From Ectocarpus siliculosus (Eukaryota > Sar > Phaeophyceae > Ectocarpales > Ectocarpaceae): 64,000 nucleotides of DNA. Shown here piece after piece: positions 12,159 through 24,385 of this stretch. Location: contig FN649733.1 in assembly GCA_000310025.1 (NCBI GenBank), forward strand, positions 879,189-943,188. The letters are read 5' to 3'. Each line of letters starts with the position of its first letter. Positions within the stretch are counted from its first letter, which is position 1. A program made the translations under genes and the position numbers. The notes under the pieces were generated by a model. The model saw only the letters and a list, made by a program, of their open reading frames with translations, was not told where the DNA came from and made no database searches.

Positions 12159-13061
12159 CTCTCGTGGGATCTTGATATTTGGATTGACCAATGGGAGGAG
12201 GCCCATACGGCAGGACCCCAAACATCAGGCGGAGAAAGTTCCAAGAGCAAGATCTACCTCGTGAAGGAAACCTGCAGCTGGTCCTCAGGTACCTCGCCGA
12301 AGCTCTTGGGTCGAGGGGTGTACGGCCGCCTATCGTGCAGCCCTACATGGAAATGATGGCGTGGGAGAGAGGAAGGAGTAAGGGGGGGGGGGGAACGGTT
12401 GTAGGGAGTGCGATACATACCTGCAAAGTACTGTACATCTTCATGCGCTTACTCGTGGTGCCTCGGTCTTCGGTATGAACAGGCGTAATCCCACGTGGGA
12501 AACTACTGCTGTAATGACGGTATTCCTGTTGTCGTGCTCGCGGGGAAAGGACGAGGTTCGTTTCGCGTGCGAATTATTATGCCTCTATCTGGGTATATTG
12601 TAACAGCCGTACATGTACACTGACGAATCATCTACACGTTAAAGTGCGTCTGCTGGTCCCACATCTCAAGATTATCGATTCGTATGAAAGGTAAAGCGCG
12701 AACGAGACTGCTGTGGCGATTATCGGTTCCAAACCATCCCGTACTTTGGTCTGTCTCTGCTACAGTACCCCGCTGGCGCAAACATGCGAGTGGGCCCGGT
12801 ACCGGTCCATGCAGTGATTTGCTCGCACTCTGAATCAATAGGCGGAGGAAGGGATAGACAAACGGAGAGAGACTGGTGGCATATTCCACCACCGCGCGCC
12901 CGCCGTGCATCTACCTACAGCAGTAGAGTGTGGACCAAAACAGGCAAGTAGACCCGGAATGGCTGCTGCTGCTGCTGCTGCTGCTACTTCAAATCCGTCA
13001 GGGTAGACTACAGAGTTCAGAGTCGGACCGAAGCAGCACATGATGACGACTGCGGCGTCAC

Positions 13062-13359
13062 CTCTTGCGATAGTGCCCCTTCCCCCTCTCCCAGCTCCTG
13101 CTGACACGGCTGCCCCCCTCCCTCCGGCAGACGCCTGACCCCGGCCTCTTCCCCCCACCCCTTCCGCAGCACCGGTGCCCCATGGCACCGTCCCAGGACT
13201 CGCGGCAGGACCACCCTCGGGGCCTGAGCTGAGCCTCCTCTTCGCGCCGCGCGGCGAGCTTGTTGCACTTGAAGAAGCATGTCGAGGCTTCCTCTTGTTG
13301 CTGCTGCCAGCGCTTTTCTTGGGGCTGCCGCCGCCCGTTCCAGACCTCGCCGCAGCCAT
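13062..13359 (-). CDS. Possible exon, basic Ser/Gly-rich protein
   Basis: An ATG at 13359 opens a frame rich in Ser, Gly, Arg and Lys with nuclear-signal-like clusters (PKKSAGSSNKRKPR, RGAKRR), reaching a GT donor at 13061. The open frame spans 13794-12835. Strong composition bias could keep it open by chance, and no downstream exon was found. If real, it would be divergently arranged with the plus-strand gene starting at 13812. Function unknown. Confidence 0.3.
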
Positions 13360-13811
13360 CGACAGCGGAGCTACTAGCGCTCGGAGCTGTGCTGCTACTT
13401 GTACGGGGTGGCGGTGGTTTTCGCAGGTGTTGCTCCAGGCGGTTTTCGCAAGGACACCGCGCGATGACGGTGGTACTGCTGCTGGAACGGACGGGGTGAA
13501 GGCGGGTCGGCTGCGCACGAGCATCGTGGGGAAGGGTGTCATGAGAGATAGCCCTCTTCTGCTAGCAAAAGCGAGGCTCATGATGGCCCTGCTGCTTCCT
13601 CCACGCATGAGCGGGTACGGAGAGCGTCGGCCTGTGTGCGTGGAAGCATGCAGTGTGGTGACTGTTGCGGCTGCTGCCGGTGTCGAGGGGTGACGCCATA
13701 TCCGTTGCATACAAGGAGGAGGGGGGGTTGCTGAAAACAGACCGGCTCTTTTCCCGTGTGGTGTTGCCTGGGGGGTTGTGCTTGTTGCACCCATCCACAG
13801 CAGCAGCCATC

Positions 13812-15541
13812 ATGGCCAACCTCGTGCCCACCCTTAGCTACGTGTCCTTCGAGGTGGCTCGAACCTGCGAGGAAACTCCCGGCACAAGAGCAGCTAGGGC
13901 CAAGTGCGAGCAACTAACCGCGGCGATCGCAGACGCGGTCAACAACGTGGCGGAGGCGGAGGTGTTGGTGAGATCATTCGCGCAAGCGCGCTGCTTGCGC
14001 AAAGTATGCAAGGGCAACAAAAACATCGAAATTCCCTTGACGTGTTGGTTTTGATTTGAATGAAACGGTCGCACATCATTTCAGCACGCAGCATGTCTTA
14101 CTACTTTTCCATTCTGTCCACGCACCACGTCGATTTGACGTTTGAAATTCAAATTTGAAAACCTGCCGTTGGACATTTATCTTTCATGTTTCATTGCGGG
14201 TCGCATGCGCTCGGGACTGCAGACAAATGACGGTCGGTACTCGGTAACAGACCGTGTTAGATGTTAAACGCTGGTTAAATATGCTACAGAACGTATTGTG
14301 CATGAATGCGTCCACCTTTCGAAATTGTTTCTTCAACTCTTGGTTCTCGCAGTGTATACAAGAGAGACATGTCATGTGCAGGGCCAGGGATAATATGTAG
14401 CCGATTTGGCCACGCGTGAATTTCTGGCACAGGGAGGGAGAGGGGGAGAGAGAGAGAGAGCTGCAGGGACAAAAATGCGGCAACATTACGTCTACCGCTG
14501 TTCCTGCCGCCTCCTTCGCACTGCAGGGACTTCAAGTCCCCGGTATATAGAATGGGCGATCTCTTTCATTCGAAGAGTGTTTCATTTTACCTCACACCCG
14601 CGCTCCCCCCCGACTTTTCTCGGTTTCAGTTGTTCGTCAAGTCACTGAACGATCTCCCGGAACTCCTTGCACGGGAACGGGAGGTGGCGCGGGGCATGGT
14701 AAAAACCGTGATGGACAAAGCGCCATCCGCGGGGGCCGCGGCCCGGTGGTTAATTATCATGCATACGTCGCGCGAGCTCATGTGGGTAGCCCGAACCCTC
14801 GTGGAGTACCGGCGCGCCATGACTTTCGAGTCGAGGGACGTGGAGGAAGCCGTCCATTGGCTGGAAGCGCGCGCCTCGCCTCTGCCGCGCGCTTGTGTGC
14901 TTCTCGGCACACTGGAGGATGATGATAATGAGGGAGAGGCCTATGTTCCGCCGAAGGAACAGGAGGAGGAAGAGTTGGAGGAACACGAGGAGGAGGAGGA
15001 ACAGGGGGAGGAACACGAGGAGGAGGAGGAGGACGAGGAAGAGGAGGAGGACGAGGAGGAGGACGAGGACGAGGAGGAGGAGGAGGAGGAGGAGGAGGAG
15101 GAGGAGGAGGAGGAGCGAGGGCTACAGGGGCAGGGAGCGACTCCTGCGGAGGGCGGCAAGAAGGCGGTGGGTCAAGCAGCGGCCCCGGCCGTTCCCAACC
15201 CCCAAACTACAGAAAAAGTGCAAGAAGTCGCCGGTTGCGAAGGGGGTTCGTCCCAGGTAAGTAGGTCTACCGGCATCATCATGCCTCTTTTTGACATGCT
15301 CGCGGCGGTATTTATATCGATCTTCTGCCGTTGTCCACAACGCCAGCCATCACGTGACAACAGCGGTGCCTCGCTACCGTCCTTATGTTCCGTGTTTGCT
15401 CTCTCTGCGCACATACGTCGAACACACAATCAGCAGGGATCAGGTGCAGCACCCAGGGGTCACTTGTCCTCGCTCACGAACGCGGCGGGTGCTGCGTCAG
15501 CCGCCAGGCCGGCAAAGAGGCCGAAAAGGCAGTGTGATTGA
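13812..15541 (+). CDS. Acidic protein with C-terminal basic signal, unknown function
   Basis: Three exons join in phase 0: 13812-14003 (ATG in the context catcATGG), 14630-15256 and 15437-15541 (TGA), giving about 307 residues. The first 170 residues look alpha-helical, with many charged and Ala residues (for example RELMWVARTLVEYRRAM and ESRDVEEAVHWLEA), and match no family I can name. Residues from about 190 to 250 are almost pure Glu/Asp, encoded by a GAG/GAA/GAC tract at about 14958-15115. The last exon ends in a basic cluster (RPAKRPKRQCD) that resembles a nuclear localisation signal. The acidic tract plus terminal basic motif suggests a chromatin or histone-handling role, but this is inference from composition only. 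Confidence 0.68.
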
Positions 15542-15640
15542 GGCGTGCTTGTGGGCACCGAGGACGCGTGGTCAATGGTCTAACCGTTGAGGCATGCAAA
15601 ACATGAGTACGTCCCCCCCCCCCCGGCTACTTGATGTGCG
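15540..15640. repeat. Third copy of the dispersed tRNA-like repeat
   Basis: Shares GGTCAATGGTCTAACCG, GAGGCATGCA and the following poly-C tract with the copies near 10.8-11.0 kb, but its 5' part is more diverged. It begins immediately at the stop codon of the acidic-protein gene. Confidence 0.5.
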
Positions 15641-17422
15641 CTTGCATCCTCGTGTTGAGTTGTTCCGGGATCGGCACCGGTGCGATGGACCTTCAGTAGA
15701 TCGCAGATTCTAGAGGCACAAAAAAAAATTTCGAAACCGTTTCAATCCGGCCGGTTTTCCACAAAATGCAAACACGGATTACAGTAGATACATCTTATTC
15801 AGAAATACGTACCGCGGGTGGAACTTCTGGAATAGCGATATGTGGTGGAAATGGCTGCATGACCAGGCTGTAGCATTTCTGACCCGCCGCTCTCCCATGG
15901 TGGCCAGAAGTTGGGCACCGATAACAATCTACCTGTGAAGGTTGGGGTGGGGAGGTTTGGGGGCGGCGGGATTGATCGACCTTGAACACGTTGTTTGTTT
16001 AGGCTGTCAGTTCGCCGTGTGAGTTGGATTAGCGCCAATATCCGAGATGCGAGATTTCCTGCACGCTTCGGCGTGCAACCTTCCCACCCCAGGTGGCAAT
16101 CGGTGCCCAACCAACCTGGCCTGCAGTGTTTGTTGTCGATGCAATTGCCGTGGTGGCGTTTCGTCGACGTCCTTCCGGGTCCCTTTGACATCATTTTTAT
16201 GTGTGCACTTCATTCTAGAGGTTTAGAACGGAGATTGTTACTTACTTGTGTCTCGCTTTACGGTTCTTCTGTGTTTCGCGGTTGTTGGTTCAAGTCATAG
16301 AAAAAACGTTCGACAGCAGGTTGGTGGTTGAGGTGGAGGGATGGTGATGGTGGCAATTGTGGTGGTTGGAGGTGGTGGTAGTGAAGATGGTGGCAGTGGT
16401 GTTGGTGTAGTTGTACGTTTGTTTTCGCGCGTGCATAGTAGTCAAAAAGAACGTTTTGGGGGCGCGCGGTTTGTACTCGAGTCTTGGGACGTTAGTCCGA
16501 CGAGAGGAAGCCATAGATTTGTTGTATTATAGTTACGCACTGCTCCTGCTTTTGATGTCGGGTGTCACTTGTATACAGTAATATCGTTGTGATAGCCATA
16601 CATATCTCCCTGAATACCTCAACCGTCCCATTATATGTGTCTCCAGGCGATGAAATAAACACCACTATTGTTGTAGGCTTCATGAGTGGATGCCCCGGTA
16701 GAAATGCATTACCAGGTATTTGTTTTCGTTCTGAGTGTCATCGCCCACCTTGACGTATCCGTTTGCGGCCTTCGATTGCGAAGCAGACTGACTATTAGCG
16801 TTTTCGTGGGGGAATAGGGAAGGAACAGCAGCAGCAGTGTAGTCTCAGCCCCGAGCGGTGCGCTTCCCCATAGGGGCACGGCTCGCTCTCCTCTTTGTGG
16901 GGACGCCATTGTATTACATGTAGTGCATTGTTCTTCAAGGACAAGGACGGGGGCGGAAAAGACTCAAGTTCTTCATACCGCATCGCCTTTTCTTGATGTA
17001 CAATAGTGTCATGGAGGAGAAATGGCCCACACGTTTGATTATACCACACATCTCTCTGTCTTGTCTACCCGAACCACTTCCTGTTCGCCGGGTCTACTAC
17101 ACCAGCACAAAACACACAATTATGTCTGTGTTCTTACCCTACAGTAATCAACTTAATCGTCGGTTGTTCAGCCTCAAATAGCAGCAGTGGAGCAGCCAAC
17201 CGTGTTCTTCTCAGCGTCCACGGCCTTGAAGCGACACTTCGTGCCCAACAACGACAAACAGCCGGGAAGCAACCTTTTTGGTATGATGGTGTCCAACAGG
17301 TGGCGGAAGCACGATCTCGCCTTTGGCCGGACAGCTGCCACTACGGCTGCCGCTACTGTCAACTGTTACTGTCGGAAATGCCTCGAAACCTACTCAGGGT
17401 GTGTATTTTCTCGTCCGACATT
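15641..17422. other. No supportable gene between convergent genes
   Basis: This stretch separates the 3' ends of the acidic-protein gene (plus) and the large GTPase gene (minus). I see only low-complexity GGT/GTG-rich sequence (about 16320-16420) and short unconvincing frames. Confidence 0.5.
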
Positions 17423-20400
17423 TCAGCGCCTTCCGCGCTTCTTCGGTGTCGCTGCTGCTGATTCGCCCTTGGCAGCCGCCGCCTTTTTCTTCTTTGCCTC
17501 CAGAGCCTTTCTCGCCTTCTCATCCTTGGCCCATTGCGCCGCTCTCTGGCGAGACTTTTCCCTTTCCGTCATACCGCTGTCCTCTTCCTCTTCCTCCTCC
17601 TCCTCTTCCTCTTTCGCTGGAGTGCCTTTGCCAGTCTACACCACAACACAACAAAAGTTGTACGACAAGCAACCGGACAAAATGCCTTTGAGCCTTCACA
17701 TTTTTTTCGCTTGTTACGGGTGTTGTTGGATAGTGGTAATGAAAGCCGCGTCAACTCTTCCCAGTATTATTTCCTGCCACCATCCGCGGAGAACAGGCAG
17801 GCTCGGATCTTGATAGAGTGGGGTAATGAGGGCGAAAAATGTGTCAACAACGCTGGATATTGTGGTACGTGAGTCGATAGCCCACGGGCCCTAACCTTTG
17901 AATGCTGATATTGCGCGAAATGCGTACTGCCTTTCAACTGGTTGCCGACTCTGGAGGCAAAAAAAACGGAAGGGCGTTCCAATAGCACCACCCCCTCTGA
18001 AACGATTGGATCGGGCAAATCCTTCCCTTCATGATAACTCAAGAATGAGGTGATATCAGGAATAGTGACTAAGATCCCAACATCGGACCTTCCATTTCGT
18101 TCGCACCTTTTGTCGTGCAACAACTTTCTAGACACGTCAAACACGTGAAGAAACAACAAAAAACAACCAACTAGGCCGAACGAATTGCTCTTTTATTGCC
18201 TCAGCAGTTGCTTTCTTGGCGTGACGAGCTCCCCCCCTGGCACGTGCATCTCAAAATAACTCGGCGGTATCCATAAAATAGGCCACCGTCTTATGTGAGC
18301 AGCAGCCTCACGGAGACGTGTAGTGCTAGCAAGCGGTGGAATCGAGGGCATGTAGGTGGGTAGCGCTGACAGCGAAGATAAAGATTGAGTGATGACCACA
18401 AGAGACCAAAGGCGATCCAGTAGAAATGGCTCCAGCGAAGACAAGACTATGCGTTAGCCTGAAGAGACCATGGGTGGTCAAGAGACGGTTGGCTGTCAAG
18501 GGAGAGCAGGCGGTCCAGCAGAAATGTCTGTGTTACGGCTTACCTTGGCATCCTGCCTGTCTTTGATCTGCCTTGCAGCCTCCTCCCTAGCCGCCTTCAT
18601 AGCCGCCGGGTCCTGCGAAGAGACAAGACAAAAAAAAACATGAAACCAATCACATCTGACCGTGTTCCTTCGCCCGGACGTAGGCATTACGGGTGGTCGC
18701 CGTAGCTGCAGCAGTAGTACTAGCAATAGCAATGGCCGTAGGCAGCGTGATGGTAGTCTCCGTTCTTGTGGCAATTCTGTCTCATTGTCGAAATGCTCAA
18801 AGGCGACGGTGAGCAACAGTACATACCAGTTCTGCACGCGTACTGAAACTTGTCAAAAACCATATTGTGAGAGCTTCTGGACATCACCCCCGCACAGTAG
18901 TAGGCCCAAAGACCAAAACTTCGCTACTGCGGCACGGGCAGACCAACAAATAAACCATGCCTATCTGCTCGCTCACCCTGCCGACGGGTGTCAGAATGGT
19001 CTTGCGCCTAGACGAAGCTTTCCCTGATGATTAGCGTCACGCCATCGACATTGATTCCACGCCACCCGATCCGAGCCAAAGGCAGCACGACGCCGAGCAA
19101 GGCAAGACCCCAAGAGGAACAAAGCAGCAGGGTAAACAGTAGTGGTCACGGACATGACGGGGCAAACAAACCGAGGGTTACTATTGGGGGACAATCTAGA
19201 GAAAACCTGGGTACATTTTGGACGCGGCAGGGTCTCGGAAAACTTCCAGGGTCGAGGCGGGAGAAACTTAAAACTTTACAATTATCGAAGACATACCTCC
19301 ATGCTGTGGCCCATTTCTCGGATTAGTCGAGCCGGCGCACAAGCAGCACGCGCACGTCATCAACACATTTTCTTCGCCTGAGTCGTAACTGTCATTCGGG
19401 GATACCCTTACCCTTTGCAAAACAAAGTGGACATATTTGCTGATCGAGGCCAACAATGCCGGGGGAAACAGGGAACAACAAAATTGGCTGCGAGAGCGTT
19501 CGCCGTGAAAACAAACACTGGTTCATTTGCACTGAATCCAAACCATAAAATGCTTCTGAACAATTCACATGACTGCAAGCCGTACGCCCGTCTTACCCTT
19601 TTTGGTGATCTGTTCCTCCTCCTCCTGCTCCTGCTCCTGCTCCTCCACTTCCTCTTCCGCTGGGAGGCCTTTGCCAGTCTACACCACAGCACGGCGAGTT
19701 GTACGACAAGCAATGGGACATATGACTTTTTAGCCTTCACATATTTAACGCTGGTCACTGCTGTTGATGTTTGGTAATCGTAGTGAGAGCCGCATGCCCT
19801 CTTCCAAGATATAATTTTTGTCATGCTGCCATCCGCGTAACACAGGCTCGGATTATGATAAATGAGGGGAAACTAATCTGTCAGCCGATAGATAGCCCAT
19901 GGGGCTTAGCCTTTGAATAGTGATAGTGCGCAAAACGCCTACTGCGTTTCAACTGGTTGCCGACTCTGGAGGCTAAACACACGGAAGTGGCGGACGGTCC
20001 AAGGTCCAATAGCACCACCTAACCCCTCTCAAACGAGGGATGGTGATTGAGATATTCCGACACCACAGCTTTACTACTTCGTTTACACCCGTTGCCGCGT
20101 AACCGCTTTCTAGAAGCGCCAAACAGATAAAACAACAAAAAACAACCACCTGCGCCAAAGAGATTGCTCTTTAACTGCCTTGGCAGTTGCTTTCTTTGCG
20201 TGACGAGCCCCCCCCACCGCCACCCAGCATACCCCACAGTCCTACGGGAGGCAGTGAAGGAGACGTTGAACACGATTAACAAGCAGTGGATCGAAGGCAT
20301 GCAGGTAGCGCTAATATCGAAGAGAAGATTGAGTGATAACCTGAACTCAAGAGACGGTAGGCGGTCCAGCAGAAATGTCTGTGTTGGATGTGCTGGCCAC

Positions 20401-23400
20401 GGTTCACCTTGGCATCCTGCCTGTCTTTGATCTGCTTTGCCGCCTCCTCCCTGGCCGCCTTCATAGTGGCCGGGTCCTGCGTAAAGACAAACACAACAAC
20501 AAACGAGACCATAAAAAAAAAATTGGAAATAATCAAATCCGACCGTGCGCACGGACAAGGGCATCACGGGTAGTAGCGGAAGCTGTAGCAATAGCACAGT
20601 ACTCCGTAGTAAATATATGATTTCTCGTTGTCGGAAATGTCCAAAACGCAACGGCGAGCAGCAGGAGAACACCACCAGACTTCCCAGAGACTTTTGCATA
20701 CCCAATGACGCTTTTTGACAACAATCATATGTATGGTGAAGGCTTCTGCACACCACTCCAGCACAGCAGTGGGCCCAAAGGCGCAACTACTCCGGCCTTG
20801 CCTGTACCCGTGTCAAGTAGCGGTCTACAGCCTAGAACTGCTGGTCATCTTGACAACGAACTGCCTTTATTTTCTTGCTGCATACTGCACAAGTCCGCGG
20901 TGGTGTACGTACACCGGCACGGGCAGGCCTAACACAAAAGCATGCCTATCTGCTCGCTCACCCTGCCGATGGGTGTCATGATGGTCTTGCGCCTAGACGA
21001 AGCTTTCCCTGATGATTGCACGTAGTGTCCAAGTCATGCCATTGTCGTTGATTCCACGCCATCCGAGTCGAGCCAAAGGCGACATCGCGCCGAGCAAGGC
21101 AAACCCCCAAGCGGAACAAAGCAGCAGGGTAAACAGTAGCGGTCACGGACATGACGGGGAAAACAAAGAGAGAAGGCTGTTGGGGGGCAATCTCGAGCAA
21201 ACCGAGCAGGTTTTGGACACGGCAGGGTCTCGCAACATCAAAGCGTAGCACCCCCCCCAGCCCCCCGTAACACATAGGCCCCTACACTAAATCGTGCTGC
21301 CGTGACCCCTACGAGCCCACAGTTCCCAAACCATGCTTCTCTCCATCAAGAATATGCCCTCCAACCTTCGTCAAGCGAGGGTAAACAGGAATCACATCAT
21401 GAACGAGGGAGCGCGAGAGCCTCTATGGAGACGTGCCAACACACTGACATGGTGATACCGCCGTTCGTGTCTCAAGAGACCAAGAGCAAAGGCGAGTACG
21501 CCGAACCAACCCCTCCAAACGGCGGGATCCAAGAAAACCTCCAGAGCCGAGGGGGGAGAACTATGGGTATACAGTGATTGAAGACATGACCCGTCAAAAA
21601 TGCGATGTGGCCCACATCTCCGATTGTTCTATCTGGCTCACAAGAGGCACACGTACGTCATCAACACACATTCGTCCATTGAGTACGTAATGGCTACTCG
21701 AGGATATCCTTTGCAAAAAAAAAAATGCAGCAACTTTCTGATTGAAGCCAAACATGCCGGGGGGAAACAGGCAACAACAAAAATCGGCTGCGGGAGCGTT
21801 CACCGTGGAAACGAACACACCCGCTTTGAACAGATTCTCGACGACACGCACGACTACGAGCCAATCTCACCATTCTTTTTGGGGCTCTGTTCCTCCTCCT
21901 CCTCCTCCTCCTGAAGCTCAACATTGGCGGCTGTCTTCTTCCCTCTCTTCGGCCTCTCCTTGACCTCTTCCTCCACATCCATGGCATCCTGGAACCCTTC
22001 ATCATCACCATCATCCTCTTCCTCCACCTCCGCCTTCTTTGCTCCGGCTGCCGCCGCTGCCGCCGCCGCCGCCTGCTCCGCTTCCCTAGCCTCCGCGGCC
22101 TCAGCCGCCAGCTTAGCCTCCCTCGCCGCGGCCTCGTTCGTCACCCTTGCCACCTCGGCGGCAGCTCTCTCGCGCTGTTTAATGCACACGCATGGTATAA
22201 TGCACAGGTCAATCGTTTTCGTTTGGGCAGGTGCAGCTGTTTAATGCACAGGTCGATCATTGGCGAGCCTCTGCTCAGAAAAAAAAGTATTCAATAAATA
22301 CAAGGGGTGATTACCGTATACGACACAAGATAACACATCCCGTGGACCGATTGTCAAACCTCGATTTGTCAACAGCAGAAAGAGTCAGCGCCGAAAACGG
22401 CGGCATTGAAGCCGTCTGATCGAGAGCTCTTTGAAAACGTACCGTTTCGTTTATGTATCCTCTTGGTCGTGGCGCAATCGAGCTTTGAAAATCGGTCCAG
22501 GGGGTGTATTATCTTGTGTCGTATGCGGTAGAGTAAGAGTGTGCGCCGTCTTCTTGTGCTCAAAATAATGTACGATCTGCCGTTTCAAAGGAGCCCCCTT
22601 TCCCGCTGTAGACTGGAGGGCTACGCCGTGTTGGGTGTTGATGAGCGAACAAGATGCCTAGAGAGGAAATACAGCCTCAATGTCGGTCACCGCAAAATTT
22701 GATCATCAGCGCGACCTTACCGAATACGCGTTCTTCGGAGCCAGCAGTATGGACCTCTTCAACTCAATACTACCAACTCACAACCAACACCTACGACATT
22801 GATGCATACGATGCTATGCATATTCACACGATATCTCGCAGTACTGCCGTACACGTAGATACCTCTTCCGCCCTCTTGGCCTCCTCCTCCCGCTTCTCCT
22901 GCTCGCGAGCCGCCGCTTCGCGCTCCCGGGCACCCACCGCCTGCCTCATACGCTGATTCGCCGTCGTGGCGGCCAGCCTGGCCTGCGCTGCCGCCGCCGT
23001 CGCTTCGCTTTTCTCGGTAAAAAACAAGACGGGAAAGACGTAAAAGGTAAAAAAGTGAGGTATTTTTCGGCCAGGATGCAGCAGTGGGGGGAGACAGCGA
23101 TCGCACGTGTGTCATCCCGAAGGGGGGGGGGTTCAGAGCTTACGATCTCTTCGTGAGTCCCCGGTTCACCGGTTCACACACCCATCAACTACGGAAGGCA
23201 AGCCCATTTTTGTTTATTTGGTCATCCCAGTTTATTCCGGACAAGACCAGGAATCAAGCCCTCACAAAAGTGATGCGGAGCAATAATGAGCAGGACGTTC
23301 AACGACGAAAACACTCAGGCCGAGAAGACACGCCGCCGAATTTCTCGGTTGCGGCAGCGGTGCTCTAGACAGGAGTGCACGGCACCCCCGTTGGTCTAGC

Positions 23401-24344
23401 GACGCGCGAGGACGGCAGAAATCTAACCCGTCGGCTGCCCAAAACCCTAACCGAGAGTAGCGCTCGCCGTCGCGTGCTAATCCTCATCTCATCCAGGTGC
23501 ATCTACTCCCTATGTCTTACGTACACACGCAACAACGCAGCAACCGAACAAACGAAGAAATCGACGTGCTGCAGACGTATGCAACCCAAAACCACAAATA
23601 ACGTTCCTTCGCACATGCTCCCCCCGCGCCCCCGATACATACGCACCGCGCGTTTCCCTCCGGGTCATGGAACCCTTTTTCCGTCTCCAAAATAGCAAAC
23701 GATGTTTCGACCTGCTACGGCGGTGCAAACCAACACCACAACGCCCACCCTTCGTCCCCTACCCCCCACCGCGCACCGAGCATTTCCCTCCGCGTCCTGA
23801 ACCTTCTTCCTCTCCTCGCCCAAGCGAAGCCTCAGCCGCTTGGCCTCCTCCCGGTTACGCTGGGCGTGGGCGCCCATGTCGGCGTTCTCGCGCTGTAGCT
23901 TCATCCGCTCGTTGCGCTCGTAGAGAGACTGCCATACCGCCTGCTTGTTGTGTTTTTGCCGGTAAGGCGGGGTCATCCCCAGCACGGGAAGCCAGGTAAA
24001 GCAGCAACCAATCAGAGTGCGGGTGGTGTGTGAGGAGATGGCAGCAGGGCAGTGATGAACGTCTGAGCGGTCTCTTGCGTACAAAGATGCACAAGTTGAG
24101 GTATGCATTAATGTATACCACGCGATCAAAATCGGCGACGAACCACGGAGAGGTTCAGGTTAAGCCTCGAGAAAAAGCATGCAAGGGAAGAATCGACAAC
24201 GATATCCACAGCGGGTACATAGAGAAGGCGGCAGCAAACCTCAGGCTTGGTCAGCGGGGAACAAGAAACGGAAGGAGATAAACCAGAACAGCTTGCTTCC
24301 ACAGCATTCGAGACAGCCATACTCAAAGCGCAGCCGCAGAAGCA

Positions 24345-24385
<41 letters not shown>

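Noticed and set aside
22654-22956. Ser/Ala/Arg-rich plus-strand frame
   Set aside because: Antisense of the coiled-coil exon 23012-22863 of the large GTPase.
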